A stretch of 64,000 nt of DNA from Burhinus oedicnemus (GCA_008921705.1 VFFE01006673.1:253593-317592); one strand, 5' to 3'. Counted from the first letter of the stretch, positions 37,501-52,122 are shown. Translations and numbers: made by a program. The notes: generated from the letters alone by a model not told the origin.

Positions 37501-38599
37501 TTAATCCTAATCAAGGACAGAATGCAGTTCTCCACTTCCCACGAGGAGTTCAAAGAGTAAAGAAAAGACCTGTTTTGTAGGAAGCACATCATGAGGCTGG
37601 AGAAACTTGGATTCATTCTGGATGGCAATTCTTCCTCTCTTGTTGAAGGGAAAATACAGAGCAATCTGGTATCGCAAGTCCACACTGACATCTAGTGCTG
37701 AAAAAATTGCACTAGCCATTGAGGAAACAAAGAAGGGAAAAGGTGTTGGACTGGAATGAAAAGTCTAAAAATATATCAAAGCATCCCTCCTGCTTTATGA
37801 AAGCAACTGGCGGTTTGTGGATCTCTCCGATGGGCAGGAGGTACTCTGGCTTCATGAACTTGGGTACTGTGCGGACATCCCTTGGAGAACTGCATGGCGT
37901 ACTGATTCTGACAGCCAGACACTCAGCATAGCAACACCCTGGATGCCCCTGAAAACTGCTCTTCAGGACACAAGGAATCTTGAGTTGTGACTTATTTTAA
38001 GTTTGCTTTGTGGCCACCATTACTGTAGGGCTTGGTCCGGAGCAGCCGAACTGGTAGAGCACTGCTGCCAATGGGCCAGTAATCTTGATTTTACAAAGAT
38101 TTCACAGGGATGAAATGTTCTCACCTTCCAATCTGAGAAGAGAATTCCCTGATAAATCAGAAAGATTCGCTCTCTAAGCTTTTCCTAGGGAAAGGGGTCA
38201 TTTGTTTAGCAGTGGCTTTTAGTTGTTGATGTTCTCTTACCTCCCATTTTGATACGAAACATTCTCATCATTTTTCCATACATACAAAAAATTTGCACTT
38301 TGTAATATTTTACTGTGCCTTTAAGGGCAGGCAAAGACTGTAAAACAAAACATTTGTGATGTTTTATTGTAATTTCTACCTTCCGTGGGGAAGTAAAAAG
38401 TAGTAATAATATACAGAATAATGAGTGTTTTTCAGTCTCTTAGCTGCCAGCACACTTCCTTCCCTGTCACCAGGGAAATGGTGAGATTAAAACCATGTGC
38501 TCTGTGTGCTTCAGAAGTGAGATATGCATGTCAGTGTTGTATAAATCATCAAAGGAGATGAGCAAAAGGACAGATCCAAAGCCACCGAGATCAATGGAC

Positions 38600-38615
38600 T
38601 TTTTTTTTTTTTTTT
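38600..38615. repeat. Poly-T run (16 bases)
   Basis: T homopolymer flanked by unrelated unique sequence. Confidence 0.9.
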
Positions 38616-39514
38616 CCATTGAATCCCATGAGCTTTGGATCAGGTCCCAGTGGATGTCAGAGCTCTGCCAGCCCCACTGAGAAACTGTAGTCCAAATGCT
38701 GGCATGCTGTTTGGCAAGTAGCAACTGTAAGGTTAAGCAGAGGCTGGCAGATGTATCCTCCGTGGAGAGAATTCTGATGTTAGTGAGCAGGATTTCACAG
38801 TGGGACCCAGCACAGGGGACTTCTTGTTTCTCTGCATGGAGGCAAAGCAGGTCCTAACCTACCAGCCATTGCTACATGTGAGGACATCCTCTTCCTTCAG
38901 AAACCCTACACTGTGCATCGGGGCATGGTGGCAAGCTGCATCTCCTACCTGGTACTACCTGGGAAGATCTCCTACCTCCTCCTCTTTCACAGCAAAGCAA
39001 GCAAAAAATGGCAGGATTTAGCCCTTACTGCCTCTGTGAAAGCCTCAGAAGGAAATGTGGCTTTCATCCTGTCTGTGGTACCCTTCCTCCCCTTATAGTC
39101 AGAAAGCCCAAGTACTCAAATGTAATTTCTTCTTTTAATATTTGCAACTCTTTGATTTTCTGAACAATAATTTTATAGAAGTAAGCATGTTGTCACATCT
39201 AGGCTGTATTTTTTTTCCCCCATCTCTTCTAATCAACAACCGTATGCAGATTTTAAAACTGTTTCAGACTCTTGTGTCTGGGCTGGACAGATTGGGATGT
39301 ACAGGGAGGATTGGCAGGCCCAATTAGACAATGAATAGCATAAGTAGCTGTCAAAAAATAAGGCTAGAGCAGGAGAAAGCATGTGGCATCTCTCACTAGA
39401 TAAGCTAGAATGATTGGCGTACTCAGTCAGAAACACTCGTTTTCTGATTTAATGGGGGCTTAAGACAAATTGTCTCACAGCTGAGGCCATGCAAATCAAT
39501 CATTAAAATGTAGG

Positions 39515-39608
39515 GTTAGAGTCTGATGTCAGTTTAAATTCCATTAATATCAGTGGAATTACACTAAATTTATCCACCCAAATTTATAGGGTACAAAATT
39601 TGGCCCAT
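39515..39608. repeat. Worn ancient interspersed repeat (probable)
   Basis: Phrases such as ATCAGTGGAATTACACTAAAT and CAAAATTTGGCCCA, truncated here to short pieces, recall a repeat common in turtle, crocodile and bird DNA in which a Ca(g)TGGAGTTACAC core is followed by a TTTGGCCC tail. A related core in reverse orientation occurs near 53.1 kb. The family name is not certain. Confidence 0.4.
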
Positions 39609-39710
39609 AATTATTATTAGGAGCAAAAGCATGCAAAACTGTATCACATGTCTAGAATTCTCTTGAAATAAAAAGTAGTAGAATAGTAAAAACCCAAAAA
39701 GGAAAATAGA

Positions 39711-39810
39711 CTAGAATAGAATAGAAAAACAAGGAAAAAGAAAAGGAGAAGGAAAAGGAGAGGAAGAGGACAAAGGAAAGAGTAAAGGAAAAGGGAAAGA
39801 AAATGAAAGA
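39711..39810 (+). repeat. Oligopurine tract (GGAAAA-like), about 100 bases
   Basis: Almost uninterrupted A and G on the plus strand, with units such as GGAAAAGGAG and GGAAGAGGAC. The opposite strand is oligopyrimidine. Such tracts can form triplex (H-DNA) structures. The open frame on the opposite strand, rich in Phe, Leu and Ser, is an artefact of this composition. Confidence 0.85.
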
Positions 39811-42800
39811 CTGAAAGAAATGCCAAAAAAAGCATGCAGGAATTTAGGAAAATTCCCTGATGAAATTTAAAAACATGGAAAAAAAAAATCCACATGTATA
39901 GTAATAATATTGAATGAAATCACTTCAACATTGGTGTCATCATATCATGTTCTTGTCCATGCTTTCCATTTCAGCTTTTAGGAGGACACAAAAGGCATGC
40001 AATTCGGTGATAGCAAATTATACAAGAAGGTGACACTAACGTTTTAACGGTGACTAGTTTGCAGAGCATATTTGGTGCAGTGATTGAACATCCAGTATAT
40101 TCATCTGACATTAGTTTCTAAGCCTTTAGGAACATAGCAGAGTGTATTAAAAGCAATGGTTTTTTTCAGTACAGTACTAGGCAATAACAGGTATAATCCC
40201 AACTAACAGCACTGACTCGCTTTGTGCAGAACACAATCTATTTTAATGAAATTTCAAATGTATTTTGGGGAGCAGTGAGTTAGATTGAATGGTAATAATT
40301 TAGTGTTCTGTGCTTAATAATAAATTGCCCATCAGATCCTTTGCCTTGTGTTTGGAAGTGCGGTTCAGCGAAGGGGACGCTCCTGTTCATACAAACAGCA
40401 TAAGTCAGAGCTACTTGTCAGCAAGGGTTGTGGGATCACAACCCGAGTCAGAGAGCCTCTGTGCGGCCCTTTTAGACAGTGACTCAGGACTTTGACAAAT
40501 GCCCAAGTTGGGGTGAAAGAGTAACTTTTGTAAAGCAGTAGACTGGTTTTACAAACAATTGTGAGACAGGAATGACAGAGTTTTGGCAGTGTACAGACCC
40601 ATGAAGCAGCAGAATAAACTGGGGTGGCTGACACAACTACCAACCTTGCCTGATCACGCTGCCCTTATCTCAGAGGCTGACATCCTTGCCTGGAGCTGAC
40701 AGAGGGATACGGACAGCTTGACATCTTAGAGTAAAGCAAAAAGGACTGTCAGTCAGGAACAGTGTCAGTTCAGGAGCTGCTGTGTGGCCCTTCAACCCCC
40801 TCCCCTGCAAGGCTAGGAGAAGGGGTGGAGCAGCCCTGCTTTAATCCATTGCCACATCTGAGCTAATATCCTGATACTTCAGAGTTTGGCTATGAAGAGC
40901 TTCTAATTCAAGCTGGCTGTCCTCAATGACAAAGAAAAATGTAAATGCATGACGACAGTTATGGAGTGCAGTGTTTTAGACAGCGATAGTGGAGGAAAAT
41001 AGTGCTTTAGAAAATTCACAAATACATAAGGCTCTTCAGTTTCTTCGGGTTTTTTTTGCAACTCCCTCCTTATATTTTGAGTAATTCTCCTTGCCTTTAT
41101 CTGAAAATGATTCTTTCTAGAATACTTTTAGACTTCATACTTCAATTAAAATTGTATTTGATCATCTTATAGTTTGCTCTGTCCAACAAAATTACAATGC
41201 AGTTTTCATCAGCTGTAACTCACCTGATTTGATGTGCCTCTACTGATAGCACTCAAACCAGGTCTTTGATTCAGGTCCCTATTTGCAATGGAGGCTGAAG
41301 GAGAAATTTTAATGCACTTCCATTTTTATGAAGGGCATTTTGCAAAGGGAAGAGAAAAAAGTAAAACTGAATAAGGATGCTAAAATCGATTAAAAATGTG
41401 TCATTAAATCCAAAATTATTCACATGAAGAATTCTTTCCCAGTGGCAGAAACTGGAAAGAGGGTGCAATGCTTGGAGAGCAGCAGTATAAGCCACAAGGA
41501 AACTTGTCTTGTGTTTCAGCTATCTGGCTTGATTATTTGGGCAACTTATAAGTGACGTCTCTCGTTGATTCAGTTCCTCCCTTTCTACTCTCTCCCTCTT
41601 TATCATTTTGTCAGGATAAAACACGTTACAAATTGCAAGAAGCTCAAACACTAAGTAAAAGGCACTTAATAAGCATGGAAGGTCAATATATTTTATACTT
41701 GATCCCTGTGATAAGAAGAGCTTTGGAAACACAGAACTCTTACAGAAGTCATGGTATCCAAGTTATGCAAATGCCAGTCACAAAAAAATTGCCACTAATG
41801 CTAGCCCGCTCAGCAGAGCCGTGAAGCACAGAACATGCAATAAACATTTCTGCAAAAATCCCCTGTAAGTTCACATAGAGCAGGATATATCTTTAAAAAT
41901 GGGTCATGGGAATACTTTATCATGTAGAGATTGTTGTGGCTAGAGAAGCCACTTCAGAATTCACCTGGGGATTTATAGATATGACCTATGCTGCAATATA
42001 GTAGATGAATCTTTTGTAAATCAGCAGCTGACATAAAGTAAATATGTTTATTGTTAATGCTGCTGTCACAATTAATCACAAAATCCCAGGAAGCAGATGC
42101 TACAGCACCCATTGTTTTCCGTTAACATCACTGTGTGGTGCATATTAGGGCTTTCTCAGGTAGGAAATGAATTCTTATTAAAATGTCTTGCCGGCATCAA
42201 AACTGAAGTAATGAGACAGGAACGAGCTGGGAATCCAGAGGCAAATGGGATGAAGGGGTTTATATAAAACAGCTCCTTGTAATCAGTAGGGGGAAACTCA
42301 TGAGAAAGGAGTAGTATGCCAGATGGAACCAGCTTTGCCTGTTGCCTGAATAGAGCCTTTCACCCCACTTTAAAGAGGTAGGGTGAAACATTATCAAGGC
42401 TGGTCAGTCCCACAGACAAACAGTAAAGAATTTGGACTGTCTCTCTCTATTACTGTTTGTTAACGGAGCTGACTGCCAGCTTGGACCATTGGTAGAAGTT
42501 TAATTATCAGCCCTGTTGTTTTCATTATAAACTGCTGTTCCTAGGGGTTTTATCATTTCAGTTCTTAAGGCCTTTCTGTGTGCGGTTAGGTCACAAAGGT
42601 AGCAGAACTAGATGGAGTTAGAAACAGATTTAGCCAGACTGGTGCTGAAATTGTGGTTAAACTAGCCTGACATAACCTCTTCACCGCTTTCTGTAACACA
42701 CATGCTAAAAATCCTGCCATTGTATTTACTGGAGTCCAACATAACTGGAACCATGTCAATAGTCTTTGCAGAAAAAGCTCACCAAGATGCCTTTCTGAGA

Positions 42801-45800
42801 GGCATATGATTAATCTGGAATCTCTTAATGAGGCTGCAGACTGGCACATGTCCAATGGGCAGGTCAATTGGTCAACATTTGCAAGAAATCCTGAATTGTA
42901 GTCCAAATTTTGGTCGTCACGGACTTCATAAGATCTTTTCTCTATCCTCCTCTTCCAGATCTAGGATATGCCATTCTCCCTGTTCTACTGGTTAATAAAG
43001 GTCTGAAAGCATAGTTGTTACTGGGAGGCTTACAGGTATTTTACATACCAGCAAATGGATATGTCTGAAAAGTGAGAACCTGAAAGGACAGAAAGCAGAT
43101 TTCTATAGACAGTGTTGCCTTATGCTGATTTTCAAAGAAACATGGAGGTTTTTTTATTATTTTTTTAAAATTTTTTTCACAAATCAAAGACGATCTAGAA
43201 AGGGTGATTAGTTCCTCTTCTCCACAGCAGGCAGTGCTTTTGAAGTTCTTTCAGAGTACTTGTCATCAAAGTATTTGGTACCTACCTGTTCAGGTCTCTA
43301 GAGGGCTACAATGTATTATTTTGGAAGGTGTAATTATGTGGTTGGGAATCCAGCATGTTGCATGGCTATTTGTGTAGGTAGACATTATATGCTTCCACAA
43401 AATGTTGCCACAGCGGCAAGAAAGAAGTTGCAATTGATGAGCCAAGTTTTCCTGTGCCAAATAGTTCAGGTTTAGCCCCTCAGGATCTGTCTCCGCTGTA
43501 GGTTTAACTTAAGCGAGCAGCAGACCCAGCCAGAGCACACATAGCTGTATTGCAGGACTGCATTCAAGTGCCATCACCCATCTCCATCCTAGTCTCCCTT
43601 CCTGTGAGAGAGGAGGACGGGCGAATGGAGGTGGAGGAACTGTACAAACACTTCCATAGTCGTTTGTGTTCGGTTTGGGAGCTGCCCACAGCTGTCAGCA
43701 TTGTACTAATCCAAGCTGCCCTGTCATTTGCTTCCAATGGACCACGGGCCATAACTAGAACTAGAGCTATCAAAATGGTTTTCCTTGCAAAATGTATCCC
43801 CCAGGTTGCCAGTGTGACTGTCGACAGCACAAGGATTTAGGGTTATAACCCAGCCTAGCACAGTGCAAAAGAAACACTCAGATGAGCTGATCTGTATTTG
43901 TGGACACATCAGGGATTTGGGCATAGCATGCAGCTAGGACCCCGAGTGAATCATCAGGGACGGCTGATCTTTGAGCCACATGGACACAGACGAATGGGGG
44001 ATCATCTCGACTTCCCTGTCCTAATCTGTCTTCTTGTCATGGCTTGCTGATACGTTACTGCACAGATATGTCCACCACACCCCAGGCAGTGCCCCTATCT
44101 CAGGAGACATCTATAAACCATTTTCAGATCCTAAATGAATCCAATTTAGCGTATATGGATATGTGTTATCCAGCCTGTCCAGGATGAATTTTAACTGGTG
44201 CATGAGCGCTGTGTAATCATTGTTTTGTATGGTATTTATGCATGCTTTATAAAGATACCACCCTCTGCATAGCTAGGGTGTTCCTCCATTTGTATGGTAA
44301 TGAATCAGCATTCAGGGGGCCTTTTCTGTGCTGCTTCTTACCCGGCCCTGTTCCCTCTGATATCTGAGCAAGGCCCCCAACAGCAGAGCCACTAATGAAG
44401 GTGGGGAAGATGAGGACAAAGAGCCCTGCCGTATCTATTGAGGGAGAAATCTGCATCTGAAAGTGCCTGCTGGAAATGGGCGAGGTGCCAAACAGCAGGG
44501 AGAAGGGTGATGCTCTAGAATATAAAGGGGGGGGCATACTATTATCTCTTTCTGTCTTTGAGTCACTGGTTATTTGTAAAAAAAGGAAACAAACAAGGGG
44601 AACCATTTGATTTGACAGCAGCACGGTTTATATTCATATCCCAGCAAACGCAACACCCCTTCTCTCCCACAGACCTGCCTGCTGCTGTGAGTCTTCTAAT
44701 GCTACAACCATTGTCCTGTTACACCTCTCCCTAACAGAGCCTCTACCAACAGCTGATGAATGTGCTGGATCTGCAGCTGCCCCAAGATGCAGCAGTCAAA
44801 GCAGTGCTATCGAAGCATGTAGGTGACACAAGTGCTTGTTTTCAGGGATCACTGCCTTTTGGGGAGTGTAGGTTAAGCAGTTGAACACATGATGGATACA
44901 CCTCAGGTCACAGCAACCACCATTGCTCAGCAGCCATCACTATTCCATTTGAATGGGGTTTCTTTTGCTGTTTCTGAGCAGATATGCTGCCATGCTGCTT
45001 TTGCAGTTCTTCTGCTTCCACCCATGCTTACTCCTCTCTTGTGAGGAAGGCACCTAGGTCTTTCCCACTATAGTCCCTCTGCACGCCCTGCTGCCTCCAA
45101 GAAAAGAAAGCTTCCTCCAAGACACCCTGGTGCCTCCAAGGTGCCAATGTTTAGTGGTATCTCCTGCTGAACATAGGTCAAAACTCGCAGCTTGCCTCAG
45201 AAGAGAAAGCAAGAAGCATCTCAGCAGCAGGCTACAACAGCAGAAACTTCTTCAGTACTCCCACTCACTGGGGACAAACTGCAGCAGGAGCCTGGGTGAC
45301 ATGTAGAAACTGATTGCCCAGCCAGCTTCAGTGAGTACTGTAATGCTGGAGAAGGAACCTGTGGTATTCCTCCCCTACTCCTTTTCTAGTGGCTGAGCTG
45401 ATTAATAGACAACAGCTCTTCTGGAAAAAAAAAAAATTATCTGTAGGCCCAGAGTGAAAGAGTTCGACCGGGAAAGACGACCGTCCCCCAGCAACCCATA
45501 AATTATGCTTTGCTCTAAATCAGATTTTCAGCATGGTGGGAGGAAAGCTTCAGGCCCCTCAGTGCAAGTTTGATAACAGTGTGTGAATCACATGCCAGTG
45601 GACCTGGGCTGAGAATTTGCTATCTAAATCTCAGCTTCTGCAGTGCCAGAAGCATCCCAGCTGAGGCTCATCCAGGATTAATCTGCAAAGACTAAGAAAG
45701 AGAAGGAGCAATGATTGACATGATAATACAGCATCTCCCATGCAAAAACGCCCTCACCCCCTCCAGCATTTTCATAACCAAATACACACCTTGTTTTGCA

Positions 45801-48800
45801 CTATAAAGAGCATGGGAATGAAATGTGATAATGAGACATAACAAGATGCATGTATAAGACAAGCTGTGGACAGGCAGTGAACATAAAAAGAGACATGTAC
45901 ATGTGCACATAGCGAAGAAGTGGCAGATAGGCACTTTCTTACAATTTAGTGACAATAATCATAACAATAATTAAGTTCTGTTTTCATTTTCCATCCTCCG
46001 TGCACCTTTGTGTATCTGGAGAAAAGAAGTTAATAACCAGACTTTCTATTCAGATTCTTGTAACTAGAATCCAGTAAGCACTGTCAAAAATGTCCACTAA
46101 TATCCACTTTAATCATTGGGTAAGTTTACTTCAGCTGTCTTCCTGCCCCTTGTATTCTGCATTTTTTTCTTTATTAACAAGGAGAAAGCTGCATGGAAAG
46201 CCTACAAGAATGCATTTTACAGACAATATTGGTAAATACCGGTTCAGAATTCACTTTCCACAATCCATGGCACACACAGTGCTAAAAGCTGCTTTCACCT
46301 TATCAGGAATCAGAAGCAATACCAGACCTGCCACTGTTTCCTTACACTTGCAAAATTAATATCAGTAAGCTTCAGATCAGAAAGGACTTGGAGAGATTGT
46401 CTGGCAAATATTTTCAAATGTTAAATAATAGGGGGGAAATAGAACTGCCTGGACAGTGCACCAACAGAAAAACAGGCAATATTTGTTCACTAAACTCTCT
46501 TGTAATTATTGACATATTGCAACTAATCAACATTAGAAGCAAAAAGAAACTGTAGTCTATCCATACCCTCCTCTTTTTGGACTGTTTCCAGTACTAATTG
46601 CAGCAGAGGAGCATTCCGGACCAGAATCCTCTGGCTTTTCCACTCATTGCTTAGAGGAACTTCAAGGCTACACAAAAAATTACAGGTTTTCTGGCTTTTT
46701 TGCAGTAACCCTTTTGTCTTTTAGCTTTTTGCGAGTCCACAGATCCACAACAACAACCCTTTAGCTGAAAGCCTGTTGTAAGCTGAACCAACAGTAGCAG
46801 ATGCAGAAACAGATTTCCCTTGGGAAAGAACGTCAAGTCAATCTGACAGCTGTAGTGGCAAGTACTAGCAATGTTCATTGCCCTTGTAAATCTTGGGGAT
46901 AAACATCCCTACAATGTCAATGACTGATGGTAGAGATTGAGTAGAGTGTAGGTGTTGTAGTACACAGTATACATTCCTGTGCTCTCATAGCATAAAAATG
47001 AGATGATAAAAACAAATGACAAAAATGAATGATCATTTATATTGAGCAGAGTGTAATTGCCTACGTTGTGGCGTGGAGCTCATGGGCAGGCAGTGCTGAG
47101 GTGGGTGAAGACGCTTCTACATGAACATGTCATGATGATCAGTATTCATTGATTCTTTTACTCCCTTAATATTTGTTACTGTCCAGGTAAGGTTACTTCC
47201 TCCTACTGAAGCAGAAATTGTTTATGCATAGCACAGTAGCAAGAGCTATGCAAACATTAAAATGTGAATATGATTCACTCCTGCTGATGGAAGTAAACCC
47301 CTGGCATAAGAGAAGCAAATCATTCCACCATGGCATAGACGGCTCTGTAACAGGCTTGAGGTATTTCTAGTCTGGTTTTGCTCCCTATTTGAAAGGAACA
47401 TTTACTTTCTCCCCATGCTGCAGCCTTGCAGGAGAAGTTGTGCTGGCCACACACCCTCTTTCTGAACTGGGATATGTGTCTGCTTTATGACAGTGAAGCC
47501 ACCCTCTAGGCAAATTTTCCCTCTCAGCCATCCTTCCAGATACCATCTTTTTGCCCTTTTCACCCTAGAGGGCAAGGAAATTACTGGTGGGACATCAACA
47601 AGGAGGGGAATTTCACTGGCGAAACCAGCAGCCCGCTTATCGTTGTTACTTTTTACTCATGCCTGAATCATCTTGCAGTGGTTTCTATGACAACAGAAAA
47701 ATTATTTCTTAACATAAATCAAGTTTGTCAGACTTATGCTTGTGCATAGCACTTGCTGAAGGCTAGATAAGCAATTCTGAGACCGAAAGCAGACAAATTG
47801 ATCTGCTCTATGAAAATAGAGCTACCAAGGATCTGAAATGGAAAAGATCCCTTGTTTTCCCAGGGAAATTTGCTTTGAGTATTGAATTGTGGTTGTTTTT
47901 TTATATTTTGAGAAAGAAAAGCATGAGAATAGTGAACATCATGAATTAAGACACTTATCTTTTAAATGCTGAGACTTTGGGACAAATCAACTATGTTTCT
48001 AAGAAAAGAAGTGTGAATATTCAGCACATAAATAACACAGGAAGAGGAAGAAAGGAGAAGATTCATAGAAACTCTTCTTTAGAAAATGTGAAGGGATTTC
48101 TGAAAATAGTATTCTGTGCCTGTTTGATACACGAGTAATAATCATAGATCTTGGTAACCTGGTCTCCAGAGTGCAAAATCTTAAGTTTACCTCTTGCTTG
48201 CACATTTTTTCTCATCTTGTCCTCTGGCATCTTTTTATTAGACCCTAAAAATATAGTTATCATTGGCAGATTGGAAGACCTATTTTGCAGACAATTCATC
48301 CTTATTGCATGTGTTTCTGCTGCATAATGATGAGCTTTTAAAAAAGTATAAATTTCTTTACAGCGTGAGTGCTGAATGGTAGCATGCCATATCTGTCTTA
48401 TCTAGAATGATCATAATTTTTAGTTATGACAAAACCCTTTCAGAAGTTTAGTGCAATTTGTAGCATTGATATAGCTATTGGGTTTAGGCAGCGGGCTATT
48501 CTTTTTAATCTAAAATAGGTGGTTAATGGGCTGTTTTAGTTAAGCTGTCTCTGACTGAGGGGGTATCCCGTTCATCCTGTGGAGGAGAACAAACTCCATG
48601 CCTGGGTATGGAGGATGGGCTACGGTATGAATATAGGTGAGCAGATTGCCTTCTGTCCGCAGCACAACTCCTGCTCGTCTCAAAGGGAGCTTCATAGAAT
48701 GAGCAAAGGCAAAGTCTCATCTTTTGCTGCAGAAGGTAATGCACTGTTTATTTTTCTTTCATTCTGTTAGTGCTTGGTTCAGCAGAACTCAGTAGGAATG

Positions 48801-51800
48801 ATTTCTTTTCCCTTCCTTCTCATCTTCTTTTCTCTGTTTCTGCTCTACTTCCTTCTTGGCATTGCTCCTTTCTTCGTCCTCCTCCTTCCAGCAATTCCAA
48901 ACCTAGCCTCAACTGCATCTTGGCATAATTTCTGTTCCTCTCCATCTACTAAAATATATTCATCTATTATATATCAAATGTTGACATTTATAATGGTGTC
49001 AATAAAGTTTTGAGTCAACACCTGAATGGAAACAAGCAGTTTGGGCAGCGTTCACCTCTCTCGTCAGTTTTGTTTCAGACTAATTTCAGACTCCAGAAAG
49101 GAAACACTGCACAATTGGGTCCTACTAGGAAGTTTTCCTGAACAACCATGATGGATGGGAGTATTTTTTTTCTTTAACAGAAGTTTAAATGCCAAAGAGT
49201 ACGGTGGTTCCATGTGGTTAACTCATGAAGCAAGTGGACCCAGTGTTTCAAGAATCCTGTATCAAAGTAAACATACGCAACTGCAGTAAAGTGAATGTGT
49301 ACGTCATTAACATCCACATCCACACACATGCATGATTTGGAGTGGAATTGTGTGCTTAAAGATGCAATTCCACAGCAGTTTATTATGATCTAAGGTAGGG
49401 TTGCCCTCCACCTTTCCATAGATGGACTTCTCTTCCCTGATATTTGTCTGATCATACAGTGAGTCAGTTAAGGCAGAGAAATCAGAAATTCATTTCGTGG
49501 GAGGGCGGGGAAAGAAGCATTTCCTTCCAATTTAGCTCTCTGAACCAACTCACTGCAGGATTAGGTATGTTTTTGCTAGCGTGAGGGAGAGCCAGAAAAT
49601 CCAGCCAGCAGTGTCATGAGGCAGAGGGGCAGGTAGTCAAGAGGTAACAGCAATCTAGGCCAGCTTAGACTCTGACAGAACTGCAGCTTCAGTGGGGATT
49701 TTGAAAATCTCAGGCATGACTTTGTTATTCCATAAAAGGATAGACAGAGGTCTGTCAAACTTGCTTCAGAAGTATTGTGGCATTAGGGATGCTTAAATTT
49801 ACAGCCCTGTTTTCCATTTCTTGTCTTCAATGTATTGATTGCTATTCTTTCTCCAAGCTGTTTGCTATGCATCATACTTTCATTTTAGTAGAGGTCTCAG
49901 ACATATTTTGTCAGCTCTGGGTATCTGGATGAGTCGAATTTCTCCTGCTGTACAGATTTATTTGATTTATGTTTATGGGATGTCCATATCTGGCTATTTG
50001 GATCTGATCTGCATATACACTAGAATAATTTGATTGCCAGTTCTATAGGTCTTCCAATTACAAGACACTGTATTCAGATAGAGGCAAAATATGAAACAGG
50101 ACCGGTCAATCCTTATTTTTCCCAAAATGGAGATTTTTTTCTATTTCACTCAATACAAGGTTCAGCCCTTGGGAGGAAGGGGACAAAAAATAATAGAAGT
50201 CCTTAGGTTTGATTTCCTCTTGGTAAAAAACAATTGAAACAAGCTGAAATTCTGCTCCTTGATTAACGTGATCAACTAAGTAAGAACTAGACAAGGTAGA
50301 CTAACAAGTACATGACTGAGTCGAGAAGGAAAGAGGTGAAAAAAGGTTAGAGATGAGAAGAGAAAAAACAATGGTTTTCTGAAGGCTTCAGGTAGTCAAA
50401 ACCCTGCATGGATGCCCAGCTAAGTGAACTATGTCCTCTTTACTCTTTGATCTTGGTCTGCAAATGATTCATGGCATTTAGTGATCTACTACGCCAGCTT
50501 GCCAGTCAGTTATTAGGGAGTCATAGAAATCAGTCACAGCTCCTCTTTTTGCATCCCACCCTTGTTTTTACTTCATTCAGTTAATTTCCCAGTGGTGTAT
50601 TTACAACTGGGAAAGAAGCACCAGTGAAATGGAGAAGAGCTGTCTCTCTGTATGGCCCCTCTGCCACCCCTGCCTTTGGGTCTAAATGTTTTCTCTTCTG
50701 TTTGGTTCTTGCTGCTCCAGATCTTTTGGAATATATCTAATTTTCTCTAATCATTTTACAAACAGACTGAATCAAAAGACACCCTCCAGGGGGGAAACAA
50801 CTTCTCTCAAGATCAAAAGTTCTGCTTTGTTTGCTGTTAGAGGTCAGCTACCCTGCACATTACATTCACAATTTATTTTTGAGTTGCTGTTTATTCACTC
50901 TAAGTGGTTCAGCCCATACATAATATCTTAAAAAAAGCCCTGGTCTTGAAACACACTGAGGACCACCCAAGAGCTGCTGAACATTTCGCACTCCCATGAG
51001 AGCTGAAGGTTCAGAGTAACTCCCTGTGCTGTGCTTTAACTCTTCTGGTCAGAGCAGCACTGAGAAGCTTCACCCTGATGCATCTGCTTTCCAGCTTTCT
51101 TCTTTGCTATCCATCAGCTGATAGGTACCAACCAGAGCAATACGCTTCTTCAGGTATGTCTCAAAGAGAGAAGAGCTCAGCAGCACTTTTTGATACGTAG
51201 AACTTTTTAATATATTTTCTATCCACTCAGCAGTATCTATAGGAAAAAGTAAATCTGTTACTGCAGTTGTAAGTGATGTGGGAGCCATTAAGAATTGCCT
51301 ATTCATTCACTGCTCCATACCATGACAGTCTGGGCCTGGAGAAGAAGCTGTGGTTGTTGTCCTCCTCTTCACAGAGGCCAAGAGTTAGCCAAAAAGCAGG
51401 GAAGATTACTCAGGGAGCAACAAGCAGTACTGACTGAAATCACCAGTAAATGACCTCTTTCTGAAGAGCTGCTATACCTGAGGTAGACACGGTGTAGCTA
51501 CACCAAAAAAATTATCTTCTTTCAGGTGGGATGATTACCTTGTTCACAAGTCCTTCATGATGGCAGAAAATAAGGTCTGATCCAGGAATGATAAGTGGTC
51601 TTTGGCAGAAAAGATCAGTTTTCAGGGATATGTCTTAGATCACCATTCTCTCACTCTTGAAATCATCAGCTGTTAAGTTCTTCCTAGGCAAATATTTTAT
51701 CTCTGATGAAAGCAAAGCTCTCTCTAACCTCTGTGCTTGAAGGCTTCAGAACCAGGTCCTGGCTGTGTCTTTCCTTCCATCCTAAGTGTCGTTCCAGATT

Positions 51801-52036
51801 TGTGTGCAGGATCCTGGGAGCCATGAGAAAACAGCCATCAAGGCCAACCGTTGCAGTCCTGTTAAAAGTCCTGTTGTAGTTTCGGTAGGATGAGTACTCT
51901 ACACTTAAGTAGTTGAGATGGTGTTTATATGTAGTTAGAAAAGCTTTTTCTTTTTCCTTAGTCCACAGAGCCCCAGTGAGAAGGAGGGAGCTAGTTATTG
52001 CCCTTCAAAATGGGAAAAGTTAAATCTGATGTAATT
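39811..52036. other. Intergenic region upstream of ZNRF2, middle part
   Basis: No gene is recognised. Open frames up to about 125 codons occur (for example 42586-42906, 43550-43840 and 44247-44624), but they overlap on opposite strands, resemble no family and lack splice or promoter context. No CR1 copy was seen. Confidence 0.55.
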
Positions 52037-52122
52037 TTTCATCAGAATCTGGTGCCCTCAATCACTGCAAAGGGGCTATTAGTTGCTTAGGTACTCCTGC
52101 TGAAATCAGTAGGGCCACTTGT
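52037..52122. repeat. Possible ancient interspersed-repeat remnant
   Basis: An AGAATCTGG block and a later ACTCCTGCTGAAATCAGTAG block recall the same old amniote repeat as at 39.5 and 53.1 kb. The similarity is weak and judged by eye. Confidence 0.22.

Larger units (their letters stand above)
31231..39514. other. Intergenic region upstream of ZNRF2, proximal part
   Basis: AT-rich sequence beginning where the CpG island stops. I see no recognisable gene, RNA gene or CR1 copy. It contains poly-T runs at 34576-34599 and 38600-38615 and many short open frames with no family resemblance. A weak GGGGGGTATAAG sequence at about 31229-31240 faces right at the island edge, but nothing shows it to be a promoter. 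Confidence 0.6.

Noticed and set aside
38041..38100. CTGGTAGAGCACTG, which recalls a tRNA A-box or tRNA-derived SINE head
   Set aside because: No B-box (GGTTCGA-type) at the right distance and no cloverleaf pairing; too weak to call.
39644..39895. Phe/Leu/Ser-rich minus-strand frame resembling a membrane protein
   Set aside because: It is the translation of the oligopyrimidine strand of a simple repeat.
42586..42906. 106-codon minus-strand frame
   Set aside because: Considered as a transposase or retroelement remnant, but no catalytic motif or terminal repeat could be pointed to.
43550..43840. Overlapping 96- and 88-codon frames on both strands
   Set aside because: Mutually shadowing frames with no family resemblance; more likely stop-poor sequence than a gene.
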